Source: Jannaschia sp. GRR-S6-38
GTDB lineage: Bacteria; Pseudomonadota; Alphaproteobacteria; Rhodobacterales; Rhodobacteraceae
Direction of reading: 5' to 3'
Assembly (NCBI RefSeq): GCF_029853695.1
Contig: NZ_CP122537.1
Coordinates: forward strand, 186,001-250,000
Length of the DNA stretch: 64,000 bases
Made by a program: the position numbers and the translations under genes
Shown: in pieces, positions 1 through 8,130 of the stretch
Position numbering within the stretch: position 1 is the first letter of the stretch
How the letters are laid out: each line of letters begins with the position of its first letter
Notes under the pieces: generated by a model
What the model was told of the DNA's origin: nothing
Database searches by the model: none
The model's input: only the letters and a program-made list of their open reading frames with translations

Positions 1-275
1 GCTGCCTGATGCATCACGACGCCGTCTCGCTCTGTGCCGTGGTGGCCAAGCCGGACGAGAAATGGGGCGAGGTGCCCTGCGCCTTCGTCGAGCTGAAGGA
101 TGGCGCGACGGCCAACGAGGCGGAGCTGATCGCCTTCGCGCGCGAGCGTTTGGCCGGATTCAAGACGCCCAAGGCGGTGGTCTTCGGCCCCCTGCCCAAG
201 ACGTCGACCGGCAAGATCCAGAAATTCGTCCTGCGCAAGCAGGTCCGCGACGAAGCGGAGGCGGCATCCGCTTGA
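1..275 (+). CDS. Acyl-CoA synthetase (AMP-binding), C-terminal fragment
   Basis: This is the 3' end of a gene that begins before the window; the reading frame is open from the first bases and stops with TGA at 273-275. The visible part is the small C-terminal AMP-binding domain of an ANL-family ligase. It contains the run PDEKWGE followed by PCAFVELK, and then the A10-type motif PKTSTGKIQK, whose last-but-one lysine normally completes acyl-adenylate formation. The family activates fatty or other carboxylic acids to CoA thioesters in the cytoplasm. Substrate cannot be judged without the N-terminal domain. The TGA overlaps the TTG start of the next gene (TTGA), so the two are probably translationally coupled. 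Confidence 0.88.
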   Translation, partial: CLMHHDAVSLCAVVAKPDEKWGEVPCAFVELKDGATANEAELIAFARERLAGFKTPKAVVFGPLPKTSTGKIQKFVLRKQVRDEAEAASA

Positions 276-1261
276 CCGCGCTCGAGGGGATCGACCGCTT
301 CGAGACCGTCGCGCTCTGGCGCGAGACGGCCGGTGCCCAGCGCCGCGAGGTCTATATCGCGATCGGCGAGGCCGAGCTCGTGGTGCAGGACCGCGCAGGC
401 GCGGCACTCAGCCATTGGTCGCTGCCCGCGCTGGAACGGCTCAACCCCGGCGAGATGCCGGCCCGCTACGTCCCGGCCCCCGGCGCGGGCGAGGAGCTGG
501 AGATCGCCGAGCCCGAGATGGTCGCCGCGCTGGAGCGGCTCGCGGCCGCCGTCGCGATGGGCCGGCGCCGGCCGGGCGCGCTGCGCCGCGTGCTGATCGG
601 GCTGGGCCTCGGCTTCGCCGCCGGGCTCGTCGCGATCTGGCTGCCAGGCGCGATGCGCGACCAGGCGGCGCGCATGATGCCCGCCCCGCAACGCGCCGAG
701 ATCGGCCAGCGGCTTCTGACCGAGCTGACGGCGCTGACCGGCCCGCCCTGCGACGCGATCCTGGGGGCCGAGGCGCTGGATATCCTCGAAGCACGGCTCG
801 TGCCCGGCGCCGACATGCGCCTCGCGGTGCTGCGCGACCTGCCCCAGCCCGCGCTCGCCCTGCCGGGCGACCTGTTCGTCCTGTCCGACAGCGTGCTGGT
901 GACGCAGGACGAGCCCGCCGTCGCTGCGGGCCACCTGCTCGCCACCGCCCTCACCGCTCGGCTGGAGCCGCCGCTGCGCGATCTGCTGGCCGGGCTCGGC
1001 CCGTTCGACCTGATGCGCCTGCTGGCCTCGGGCGAGGTGACGGAGGAGGCGATCGCGGGCCATGTCGAGGGCTTGCTGCTCTCGGACCCGGCGCTGGCCG
1101 ATGCCGCGCTCCTGCGGGACGGCTTCGCGGCGGCGCGCCTCGACTGGGCGCCCTTCGCGCGCGACGCGGGGCTGCCCGCCGGCGCGCCCGGTGCTGCGGA
1201 CCTGCCGCCCGTGCTCGACGACACGACCTGGCTCAGCCTGCAGGGGATCTGCGACGGCTGA
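272..1261 (+). CDS. Membrane-anchored M48-peptidase-like protein lacking HExxH
   Basis: The 329-residue protein starts at a TTG that overlaps the upstream stop by 3 bases; no better start is visible. An acidic soluble N-terminal part (about residues 1-100) is followed by one hydrophobic segment at about 106-128 (VLIGLGLGFAAGLVAIWLPG). After it comes a helical region with ALPGDLFVLSDSVLVTQDE and then AAGHLLATAL. That order resembles the M48 peptidase core, in which ALPGG.I.VT.GLL precedes the HExxH zinc helix, but here the glutamate and second histidine are missing, so no zinc protease activity is expected. Function is unknown. The M48 relationship is my inference from motif order and would need a profile or structure comparison. 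Confidence 0.72.
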   Translation: MTALEGIDRFETVALWRETAGAQRREVYIAIGEAELVVQDRAGAALSHWSLPALERLNPGEMPARYVPAPGAGEELEIAEPEMVAALERLAAAVAMGRRRPGALRRVLIGLGLGFAAGLVAIWLPGAMRDQAARMMPAPQRAEIGQRLLTELTALTGPPCDAILGAEALDILEARLVPGADMRLAVLRDLPQPALALPGDLFVLSDSVLVTQDEPAVAAGHLLATALTARLEPPLRDLLAGLGPFDLMRLLASGEVTEEAIAGHVEGLLLSDPALADAALLRDGFAAARLDWAPFARDAGLPAGAPGAADLPPVLDDTTWLSLQGICDG

Positions 1262-1270
1262 CGCGCGCGC

Positions 1271-3535
1271 CTAATGCGCCGTCTCCTCCACCTCGCCCAC
1301 GGTGAAGAAGAAATCCTCGGGATGGTCGGCCATCGCCACCGCGTCGGGCACCGCATCGGGGCCCGCAAGGAAGACATTGGCCCCGAAATGCGCGTGCATC
1401 CGCGACAGCCGGCGCATCCGCTCGGACCTGAGCTCGTCATAGATGGCCGCGAAGCCCTCCGTCGCCTTCAGCTCGGCGATCCTCGCGCGGTGGGCGGCGA
1501 CGCAGGCCGCATGTTGCGCGGCCACGCCCGGGAGCGCGCGCAGCGCCTCCAGCTCGGCCGCCATCGCCGGGATCATACGCTGGATCGCCGTGTCGCGTTC
1601 GGCGTTGTTGTTCATACGAAACCAGTAGCCCAGACCCTGGTCGCGCTCGACATGGTTCACCCGGCCCCGGTCGCGCTTGACGAGGAAGCTTTCGGCGTCG
1701 CGCACCGCGTAATGGTTCAGCGTCACGAGGTCGTAGCCGTACGTCTCCAGCGTCGAGCGCCAGCCGGTGCGCAGCATCTCCTTCGGCATCGGCTGGCCCG
1801 AGCCGTTGACCCAGCTGATCTGCTCCCAGAGATCGGGGCGCAGGCCTTTGGGGCGATGCACGCCCATCTTCTTGTAGGTGCCCACGTTCCGGAACAGCGT
1901 CTTGAAACCCCAGGCCTGGTGCGGCTTGCGGATCAGCTCGGGCGCGCAGCGGTCGAAGCGGGCGAGCGTCGATGCGTCCTCGAAACTCTCGAGATCGGCG
2001 TTGCCGAACAGCCGCCAGGTCAGCGAGATCATGTTGGCGTCGCCCACCGCCGCGTAGAGGTCGCGCAGATGCCCGTCCCCGGCATGGACCGAGATGAACT
2101 CGTCCACATCCATGCAGATGGCCCAGCCCGCCCGCGCCATGACCGGCTCGGACTCCGCCGCGGCCAGCGCGGCGTGCTGGGGCTTCATGTCCTCCATCTC
2201 GCGGAACGGGTTCTCGCGATGCTGGACGATGCCCTGCGCCTGCAAAAGGTCCAGCATGCGGTCGGTGCCGTCGGTGCAGTCGTTGGTGTAGATCAGAAAA
2301 TCGTCCACCCCGATCGCCCGGTGATAGGCGATCCATTCGAGGATGAAGGGCCCCTCGTTCTTCATGCAGGTCACGATGGCCGTGCGCCCCGGCACGCTGG
2401 CCGGCAGATGCGCGCCGCCCTTGTCCTGCGAGACGGGGGGCAGGATCGGATCGGCGGCGAACCCGTCCCGCGCCAGCGCCAGCAGGTCATCATCGACCAC
2501 CAGCCCGGCCTTTGGCGCCAGCGGCAGGCCCAGATCCTCGTTCACCCGCGCGCCCATGCAGCGCAGGAAGAAGGCCGATTTCAGCGGATCGGGCTTCAGC
2601 CCGCCCACGCGGACCAGGCGGAAGGGCTCCTCCTCGGGCACGCGGCGCGGGTCGGCCACCCAGCGGCGGTTGCCGCGCGGATTGTCGAACTGGTCGCAGA
2701 CATGGTCGCCGAAGGCCGGCGCCCGACCCTTGCGGATGCGCCACGGAAAGACCCGGCGGCCCAGAAGCGGCACGACCGGCGGCTCCGCCCCTTCGATCAG
2801 GTCGAAGGCGCGGCGACCCGGCGACGCGGGCGCGAGCAGGTCCGAGACGTCGAGGAAGGCCACGGCGCGCGCCTCGGTCAGGAAGCGCCAGCGCAGCGCC
2901 TCCCACAGCGCCATCTCGCTCAGCGGCGCGGTCCAGTCGTCATCGGCGGGCACCGTCATGCGGTCCTTGCCAGGCGCGTCCGGCGCCGTGATCGGGTGCC
3001 GCTCCGACGGGCCGCGGCCCAGCGGCACGGGCGATGTCACCACGACCACCGCCGCCATGCCCGGCACCGCATCCATGGCGCGCAGCGCATCAGTCAGCGG
3101 GGCCTCACCGGGCCGCGTCCGGTCGACGATCAGCGCGGCATCCGCGCCCTGCGTCTCGGCATGGTAGCGCAGCCAATCGGCGACCAGCTCCGGCGTCTCG
3201 CCGTTGCGCTGGCCCATGAGGACGCGGCGACCGGCGAGGAGCGCGGGCTCGGGCGCCGAGGGCGCGCGCAGCGCGGGCTCGGGCGCCGAGGGCGCGGGCA
3301 GCGCCGGCCCGTCGCCCATGGGCAGCGACAGCACCGCGCCCTGCAGCGTCCCGCGCACGATCAGCGCGCCGCCGACCAGCTGTACGCGCTCGGGCGTCGT
3401 CCCCGGCACCGGCCGGATCGCCTTCGGATTGGCCCCCGCCCCCAGGAACAGCCGGAAGGTCTCGCCATCGGCCAGCAGCTCGATCACCCGCAGCGCGCCA
3501 ATCGTCGTTCCCGCCAGCCGCCGCTCGTGGATCAT
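1271..3535 (-). CDS. Glycosyltransferase family 2/92-type protein, two-part
   Basis: A 754-residue protein. The C-terminal half (from about residue 383) is a Glyco_transf_2_4/GT92-like domain: it opens with IVTCMKNEGPFILEW, contains TNDCTDGTD, and has a metal-binding DVDEF motif near residue 475. The N-terminal 380 residues are less typical and include a Pro-Ala linker at about 78-98 encoded by an exact-looking 30-bp tandem duplication. I chose the ATG at 3535 because it overlaps the TGA of the upstream gene (ATGA). The frame is open further upstream, but that part is antisense-like to the neighbouring transferase. Proteins of this type are placed near polysaccharide or cell-surface glycan functions, but acceptor and sugar are unknown. 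Confidence 0.82.
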   Translation of the reverse strand: MIHERRLAGTTIGALRVIELLADGETFRLFLGAGANPKAIRPVPGTTPERVQLVGGALIVRGTLQGAVLSLPMGDGPALPAPSAPEPALRAPSAPEPALLAGRRVLMGQRNGETPELVADWLRYHAETQGADAALIVDRTRPGEAPLTDALRAMDAVPGMAAVVVVTSPVPLGRGPSERHPITAPDAPGKDRMTVPADDDWTAPLSEMALWEALRWRFLTEARAVAFLDVSDLLAPASPGRRAFDLIEGAEPPVVPLLGRRVFPWRIRKGRAPAFGDHVCDQFDNPRGNRRWVADPRRVPEEEPFRLVRVGGLKPDPLKSAFFLRCMGARVNEDLGLPLAPKAGLVVDDDLLALARDGFAADPILPPVSQDKGGAHLPASVPGRTAIVTCMKNEGPFILEWIAYHRAIGVDDFLIYTNDCTDGTDRMLDLLQAQGIVQHRENPFREMEDMKPQHAALAAAESEPVMARAGWAICMDVDEFISVHAGDGHLRDLYAAVGDANMISLTWRLFGNADLESFEDASTLARFDRCAPELIRKPHQAWGFKTLFRNVGTYKKMGVHRPKGLRPDLWEQISWVNGSGQPMPKEMLRTGWRSTLETYGYDLVTLNHYAVRDAESFLVKRDRGRVNHVERDQGLGYWFRMNNNAERDTAIQRMIPAMAAELEALRALPGVAAQHAACVAAHRARIAELKATEGFAAIYDELRSERMRRLSRMHAHFGANVFLAGPDAVPDAVAMADHPEDFFFTVGEVEETAH
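3241..3300. repeat. 30-bp tandem duplication inside glycosyltransferase gene
   Basis: Positions 3241-3270 and 3271-3300 are two head-to-tail copies of one 30-bp unit differing at a single base (position 27 of the unit, C versus G). The unit is a multiple of three, so the duplication adds ten residues (a Pro/Ala/Glu-rich APSAPEPAL-type unit) to the interdomain linker of the overlapping minus-strand gene without shifting frame. Confidence 0.9.
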
Positions 3536-4572
3536 GCCGCGGCCCCCGCCTCGGCCCGGCGGCGCATCGCGATCAGCCGCCGGCCCAGCGCCGCATCGGG
3601 CGCATGGCTGCCGCCGGCCAGCACCAGCCGCCCGGCCAGCGTCGCCCCCTCGGGCGTGGCGAGGATCGCCTTCAGCCGCGCGGCGTGCCAGGCGCGGCTC
3701 GCGGTTTCGGCCCCGGCCAGGCCCGGCAAGGCCCGCAGCCGCGCCAGCTCGACGCCCATCGCGGGCAGTTGCGGCGCGATCATATCGTCCTCGACCTGGT
3801 TGAAATTGCGCTCGACCCAATAGGTCAGATCGATCGGCTTGCCCACGCGGTTGGGGAGGCCCCGTTCGCGCTTGACCAGGAACTCCTCGACCGAGCGGAC
3901 GGAGTAGTGGTTGAGCTGCACCATGCGGCCCGCGGGCGCCGCGCCGCCGCGCCAGAGCAGGATGCGGCCCTGCGCGGCGGCGAGCTCGGGATCGGGTCGC
4001 CCGCAATCGTCGTGAAACACCGGCACCGCGGATTGCCTCGGCCGGTGGATGCCGAAGCCGGTGAAGGGCCCCTCGCGGTGGAACAGCGTCTTGATGAAGC
4101 TGCCCAGCGCCGGATAGGCCAGCCCGGCCGGGGCGGCGCGGCGGAACCGCTCGGGCGTCGTGCCCTCGCCCGCCGCCACGCGGCCCGACCAGCCGAAGAG
4201 CCGCCAGGGCAGCGCGATGGCCTGCGCGCCCGCGTTGGCCGCGATCAGGCCGGGCAGGTCCGCGGCGCCCTCCAGCGCGATGTATTCGTCGGGATCGAGA
4301 TGCAGCAGCCAGTCGGCGTCGCAGGCCGGATGGTCCCAAGCCGCCGCCATCGCGCGCCATTGCGGCGTCTGGCCCGGCTGATCGGCGATCGCGCCCTGCG
4401 GAACATGCGTCACGCCGGCCGGCGCGAGCGCGTCCAGAACCGCCTCGGTCCCGTCGGCGCAATCATTGGTGAAGGCCAGGATCCGGTCCACGCCCAGCGC
4501 GCGCAGATGCGCCAGCCATTCGGTCAGGAACGGCCCCTCGTCGCGCAGGCAGGTCACCACGGTGATCGTCAT
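3532..4572 (-). CDS. Glycosyltransferase family 2/92-type protein, single domain
   Basis: A 346-residue single-domain paralogue of the C-terminal half of the following gene. The start of the domain, TVVTCLRDEGPFLTEWL, lies at residues 4-20. TNDCADGTE follows, then the DPDEY metal/nucleotide motif near residue 93 and a LNHYSVRS segment also matched in the neighbour (LNHYAVRD). The ATG at 4572 places the domain right at the N terminus; an in-frame ATG at 4599 would add nine basic residues with no match. Its TGA overlaps the ATG of the longer glycosyltransferase, so both are likely co-translated and may act on the same glycan. The product is cytoplasmic or membrane-associated with no signal peptide. 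Confidence 0.82.
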   Translation of the reverse strand: MTITVVTCLRDEGPFLTEWLAHLRALGVDRILAFTNDCADGTEAVLDALAPAGVTHVPQGAIADQPGQTPQWRAMAAAWDHPACDADWLLHLDPDEYIALEGAADLPGLIAANAGAQAIALPWRLFGWSGRVAAGEGTTPERFRRAAPAGLAYPALGSFIKTLFHREGPFTGFGIHRPRQSAVPVFHDDCGRPDPELAAAQGRILLWRGGAAPAGRMVQLNHYSVRSVEEFLVKRERGLPNRVGKPIDLTYWVERNFNQVEDDMIAPQLPAMGVELARLRALPGLAGAETASRAWHAARLKAILATPEGATLAGRLVLAGGSHAPDAALGRRLIAMRRRAEAGAAA

Positions 4573-4729
4573 TCGGCCTCGGCGATTGTCACGGATCAAT
4601 GGCGAGAATGAGGCAGATACGGGAACAATCGGGGGGGAATATCAAGCGACCGGGCCGATTTTGCGACTGAATCGCCCCGGTCGATGCGCTATTGTCGCCA
4701 TCACGCGACCCAACGCACCGGAGGCCTTG

Positions 4730-5719
4730 ATGCCCGACGACAGCCTCGCATCCGCCGGACCGGCGCTTTCCCGGACGGATCACCGCGCCGCGCTCGAAGC
4801 CGCGGCGGCCGGGCGGGACGGCGAATTGCGGGCGCTGGGCGACGATCACATGGTGCTGCGGCGATCGGGCAACGACACGCTGCTCGTGTCCTTCGAGGAC
4901 CTGGACCAGCTGCGCCAGACGCCCGGGGGGCTTCCCTGGTCGACGAAGCTCTTGCGCAAGCGCCGGTGGTCGACCCTGACGGTGATGTGCGACGGGCGGA
5001 CCTGGTTCCGGGATCCGGCCCTCTATGCCTATTTCGACCAGCTGACGGATGACGGCGTCTTCGACGATTACGCGCGCGTGATCTTCGCGGGCGGGGGGAT
5101 CGGCGCCTATGCCGCGGGTGCCTACAGCGTGGCCGCGCCCGGCGCGATCGTCTGCCTGGTCCAGCCCTATGCCACGCTCGACCGCGAGGTCGCGCCCTGG
5201 GAAGGCCGCTTCCGTTCGAGCCGCGCGCTCGACTTCACCAGCCGCTACGGCAACGCCGCACAGATGATCGAGGCGGCGGCGCAGGTCTACCTGATCACCG
5301 ACCCGACGCGGGCGGCGGACGCGATGCATGCGAGCCTGTTCCAGGGCGACCACGTCCTGCGCCTCAACACCCCCCATGCGGGCGAGGATATCTGGGCCCG
5401 CCTGCGCGAGATCGGGATCCTGGACCGGGTCGTCGCGATGGCGGGGAACGGCCAGCTGACCCGGGCGGGATTTGCCGAGCTCTGGCGCCGGCGGCGGCAC
5501 GATCCGGGCTACCAGGCCGGCCTGATGCGCAAGCTCGACGGGATGAACCGGCCGTGGCTGACCGCCCTGCTGGCCGGCTATATCCTGCGGAATGGCGAGA
5601 ACGCCGCCGCGCGGCGGCGCCTCAACGACGCGCTGGTCCGCCTGGAGGAGCAGGGCCACGCGGCCCCGGCCGGCCTGTCGCTGCGGCCCCGCGGGGCGAT
5701 GCTGCTGGCGGGCGAGTGA
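4730..5719 (+). CDS. Conserved Rhodobacteraceae-type hypothetical, alpha/beta-hydrolase-like
   Basis: A 329-residue soluble protein. From memory, homologues in roseobacters are often labelled phosphoadenosine phosphosulfate reductase, but I see none of the PAPS-reductase signature (no ECG.H motif). The centre has VIFAGGGIGAYAAGAYSVAAPGA, which looks like the strand-turn-helix of an alpha/beta-hydrolase nucleophile elbow with the serine replaced by isoleucine. WFRDPALYAYFDQLTDDG precedes it and the C terminus is helical. The ATG at 4730 is chosen because the typical N-terminal match begins just after it; the frame is open upstream over the divergent promoter region. It is transcribed divergently from the glycosyltransferases. 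Function unknown. Confidence 0.75.
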   Translation: MPDDSLASAGPALSRTDHRAALEAAAAGRDGELRALGDDHMVLRRSGNDTLLVSFEDLDQLRQTPGGLPWSTKLLRKRRWSTLTVMCDGRTWFRDPALYAYFDQLTDDGVFDDYARVIFAGGGIGAYAAGAYSVAAPGAIVCLVQPYATLDREVAPWEGRFRSSRALDFTSRYGNAAQMIEAAAQVYLITDPTRAADAMHASLFQGDHVLRLNTPHAGEDIWARLREIGILDRVVAMAGNGQLTRAGFAELWRRRRHDPGYQAGLMRKLDGMNRPWLTALLAGYILRNGENAAARRRLNDALVRLEEQGHAAPAGLSLRPRGAMLLAGE

Positions 5720-5732
5720 CGGCCCGCCGGGC

Positions 5733-6176
5733 CTAGCTCGCGGCGGCGGCCGGCGCCGTCGTCAGCCGCGTCCCCGGCCCGAGCGGCGCGATGAAGAGCC
5801 GGCGCACGCCGTCGACATCCGTCACGTAGACCTCGGCCCGCGGCACCAGCGCGCCGTCCGTGCTCATCGCACCCGCCGGATCCTCGATGGTGAAGCGCGT
5901 CGGTGCGCCGCCCTGCTTGAAGGTCACGTCATAGGGCAGCGCGAAGCCGCAATCGCCGGTGACGCCGGACCAGCCGCTCTGCGTGCCCTCGGGGCGCAGC
6001 CCGATGCAGCGCGTCCCGTTCGACATGGCGAGGGTCACGCGGCTGCCCGACGCCTGCACACCCGCGACGCGCACCTCGCCCGGTGGGATGTCGAACCCGC
6101 CGCCGCCGGTCTCGGACCCGAGGGGCTGGCACGCGGCCAGGGCAAGCGGAGCGAGGACGGCGAGGCTTGGGCGCAT
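5733..6176 (-). CDS. Small outer-membrane-type lipoprotein
   Basis: A 147-residue protein with a lipoprotein signal: MRPSLAVLAPLALAAC ends in the lipobox LAAC, so Cys16 would be lipidated. The rest is a beta-rich domain of about 130 residues with two further cysteines (TRCIGL and GDCGFAL) that could form a disulfide; no family recognised. The ATG at 6176 has CAGGAG nine bases upstream. An in-frame GTG at 6200 overlaps the stop of the transporter gene (GTGA) and an ATG lies at 6182, so the exact start is uncertain but the gene is almost certainly translated after the transporter. Confidence 0.68.
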   Translation of the reverse strand: MRPSLAVLAPLALAACQPLGSETGGGGFDIPPGEVRVAGVQASGSRVTLAMSNGTRCIGLRPEGTQSGWSGVTGDCGFALPYDVTFKQGGAPTRFTIEDPAGAMSTDGALVPRAEVYVTDVDGVRRLFIAPLGPGTRLTTAPAAAAS

Positions 6177-6196
6177 GGGCATATTCTCCTGGGGGT

Positions 6197-7978
6197 TCAC
6201 AGCGGCCAGATCACCGGGATCAGGACCGCCGAGACCAGCGCGACGATGATGTTCATGCCGATACCGACTTTCAGGAAGTCCGTAAACCGGTAGCCCCCCG
6301 GGCCGTAAACCAGCATGTTCGTCTGGTAGCCGATCGGTGTCGAGAAGGCACAGCTGGCCCCCACCATCACCGCCACCACCAGCGGCCGCGGGTCGACGCC
6401 CAGCGCCTCGCCCAGCGCGATGGCGACGGGGGTCACGACCACGGCGACGGCGTTGTTCGACACGGTTTCGGTCAGGATCGTCGTCAGCCCGAACACCGCC
6501 AGCACCAGAAGCGGGCCCGGCGCACCTTCCAGAAAGGGCGCCACCGCATCGACGATCATCTCGACCGCGCCCGACGCCTCGAGCGCCGCGCCGACGGCCA
6601 GCATCGCGAAGATCATCGCCAGAAGCCGTCCGTCGACGAAGCCGAAGGCCTCGTCGGCATCGACGGAACGCGTCATCAGGACGATCACCGCCCCCATCAC
6701 CGCGAGCGCCAGGATCGGCGCGAGGTCCAGCGCCGAGAGCGCGACGATCCCCGCCACGGCGGCCACCGGGATCCAGGCGCGCTCGCGCCGGAAGGCACGG
6801 TCCGACGGCGTGCTGACATCCACGAGATTCAGCTCCGCCGACATGCGCTGGATGTCTTCGGCCGCCCCCTCGATCAGCAGCGTGTCCCCGACCCGGACGA
6901 CGACATCGTCGAGCGGTCCCGACACGTTGCGGTCGCGCCGGTGCAGCGCCAGCGGATAGACCCCGTAGCGGCGCCGCAGACGCAGCGCGCCGAGCCGCCG
7001 CCCGACCATCTTCGCGTCCGGCGTGATCAGCACCTCGACCGTCTTCGTCTCGACCGCGCCGACCTGGTCGATGCGCTTGAGATCAGGGTTGCGCTGCAGC
7101 GTTAAAAGCTCGGCGATCTCGGTGCGCAGGATGACGCGGTCGCCCACCTGCAGGACCACGCCCTTGAGCGCGCGGCGGAGCGAGCGGTCGCCGCGCACCA
7201 CGTCGATCAGCCGGACGCCCTCGCGCTGGAACAGCTTCACGCCCGTCACCTCGCGCCCGATCAGGTTGGAATCGGGCGGGATGACGGCTTCGGCGAAGAA
7301 TTTCTGCGCCTTGCGGTTGCCGCCCAGCATCTGCGCCATCGATGTCCGCTCGGGCAGCAGGTGCCGGCCGACGAGGTAGAGATAGGCCATGCCCACCACC
7401 GAGAGCGGGATGGCCAGCGGCGCGACCTCGAAGATCGAGAAGGCCTCGAGCCCCCGCGCCCGGGCCACGCCGTCGACCAGCAGGTTGGTGGACGTCCCGA
7501 TCAGGGTGATCGTGCCGCCGAGGATCGAGGCGTAGGACAGGGGGATCAGCAGCTTCGAGGGCGCAAGCTCCATCGCCCGGGCCAGTTGCACGAAGACCGG
7601 GATCATCACGACGACGACCGGCGTGTTGGCGACGAAAGCCGAGGCGACCAGCACGAAGAGCAGCAGAAGCCCGATCGCCAGCCGGGGCCGCGTCGATGCG
7701 CGCGCTTCGGCGTAGCGGGTGAACCAGTCCAGCGCGCCCGTGCGCACCAGCGCCCCCATCAGCAGGAACATCGCGGCGATGGTCCAGGGCGCGGGGTTCG
7801 ACAGCACCTCCACGCCGGCGTCATAGGGCAGGATGCCCAGCGCCAGCAGGAACCCCGCGCCGCCCATGGCCACGACCTCCGTCGGATAGACCTCGCGGAC
7901 GAAGAGGCCGAGCATCACCACGAGCGTGGCGAGCGTGATCCAGGCCTGCGCCTCCTGCGGAATGTCGAGCCAGGTCAT
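6197..7978 (-). CDS. SLC13/DASS-family permease with two RCK_C (TrkA-C) domains
   Basis: A 593-residue inner-membrane protein. About six hydrophobic helices lie in residues 10-200, including the DASS-type signature region GGTITLIGTSTNLLVDG. Two soluble TrkA-C/RCK_C domains at about 210-290 and 305-385 follow (each with VGDRVILR or VGDTLLIEG), then a second membrane half with TETVSNNAVAVVVTPVAIALG and STPIGYQTNMLVYGPGGY. Transporters of this architecture are sodium-coupled anion carriers (sulfate, dicarboxylates), and the RCK domains are thought to gate them by ligand binding. Substrate is not evident. The start overlaps the stop of a possible 51-codon gene, and the end overlaps the alternative lipoprotein start. 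Confidence 0.88.
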   Translation of the reverse strand: MTWLDIPQEAQAWITLATLVVMLGLFVREVYPTEVVAMGGAGFLLALGILPYDAGVEVLSNPAPWTIAAMFLLMGALVRTGALDWFTRYAEARASTRPRLAIGLLLLFVLVASAFVANTPVVVVMIPVFVQLARAMELAPSKLLIPLSYASILGGTITLIGTSTNLLVDGVARARGLEAFSIFEVAPLAIPLSVVGMAYLYLVGRHLLPERTSMAQMLGGNRKAQKFFAEAVIPPDSNLIGREVTGVKLFQREGVRLIDVVRGDRSLRRALKGVVLQVGDRVILRTEIAELLTLQRNPDLKRIDQVGAVETKTVEVLITPDAKMVGRRLGALRLRRRYGVYPLALHRRDRNVSGPLDDVVVRVGDTLLIEGAAEDIQRMSAELNLVDVSTPSDRAFRRERAWIPVAAVAGIVALSALDLAPILALAVMGAVIVLMTRSVDADEAFGFVDGRLLAMIFAMLAVGAALEASGAVEMIVDAVAPFLEGAPGPLLVLAVFGLTTILTETVSNNAVAVVVTPVAIALGEALGVDPRPLVVAVMVGASCAFSTPIGYQTNMLVYGPGGYRFTDFLKVGIGMNIIVALVSAVLIPVIWPL

Positions 7979-8130
7979 GCGGCGCGCCCCTTTGGTCGGA
8001 CCGGACGCCCAAGCCCCGCCACCGGTTGCGCCACCGCGAAGGAGGTGGCCGCGGAGACCCCCGCGCGCTGATGGAGCGGCTTCGGCCGGACGCCGGCCGA
8101 CGGGCGACGTGCGAACGGAATCGAGCCCAT
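7975..8130 (-). CDS. Possible small basic protein (51 aa) between ymdB-like and SLC13 genes
   Basis: An open frame fills the gap between two longer genes exactly. Its ATG (8130-8128) shares a base with the TGA of the YmdB-like gene (TGATG), and its TGA (7977-7975) overlaps the ATG of the transporter (ATGA). It would encode 51 residues beginning MGSIPFARRPSAGVRP, with net positive charge and no membrane helix. About 80 % of third codon positions are G or C by my count, lower than the flanking genes. I recognise no family. The double coupling argues for translation, but it could be chance in a GC-rich frame. Confidence 0.38.
   Translation of the reverse strand: MGSIPFARRPSAGVRPKPLHQRAGVSAATSFAVAQPVAGLGRPVRPKGRAA

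Noticed and set aside
1274..3823. Long plus-strand open frame opposite the glycosyltransferase genes
   Set aside because: It mirrors the minus-strand genes, has low-complexity His/Arg/Gln-rich translation, no family match and no ribosome site. It is a GC-rich antisense shadow.
4730..5719. Naming this gene phosphoadenosine phosphosulfate reductase
   Set aside because: Homologues carry that label in my memory, but the ECG.H-type catalytic motif is absent, so I treat the label as unsupported.
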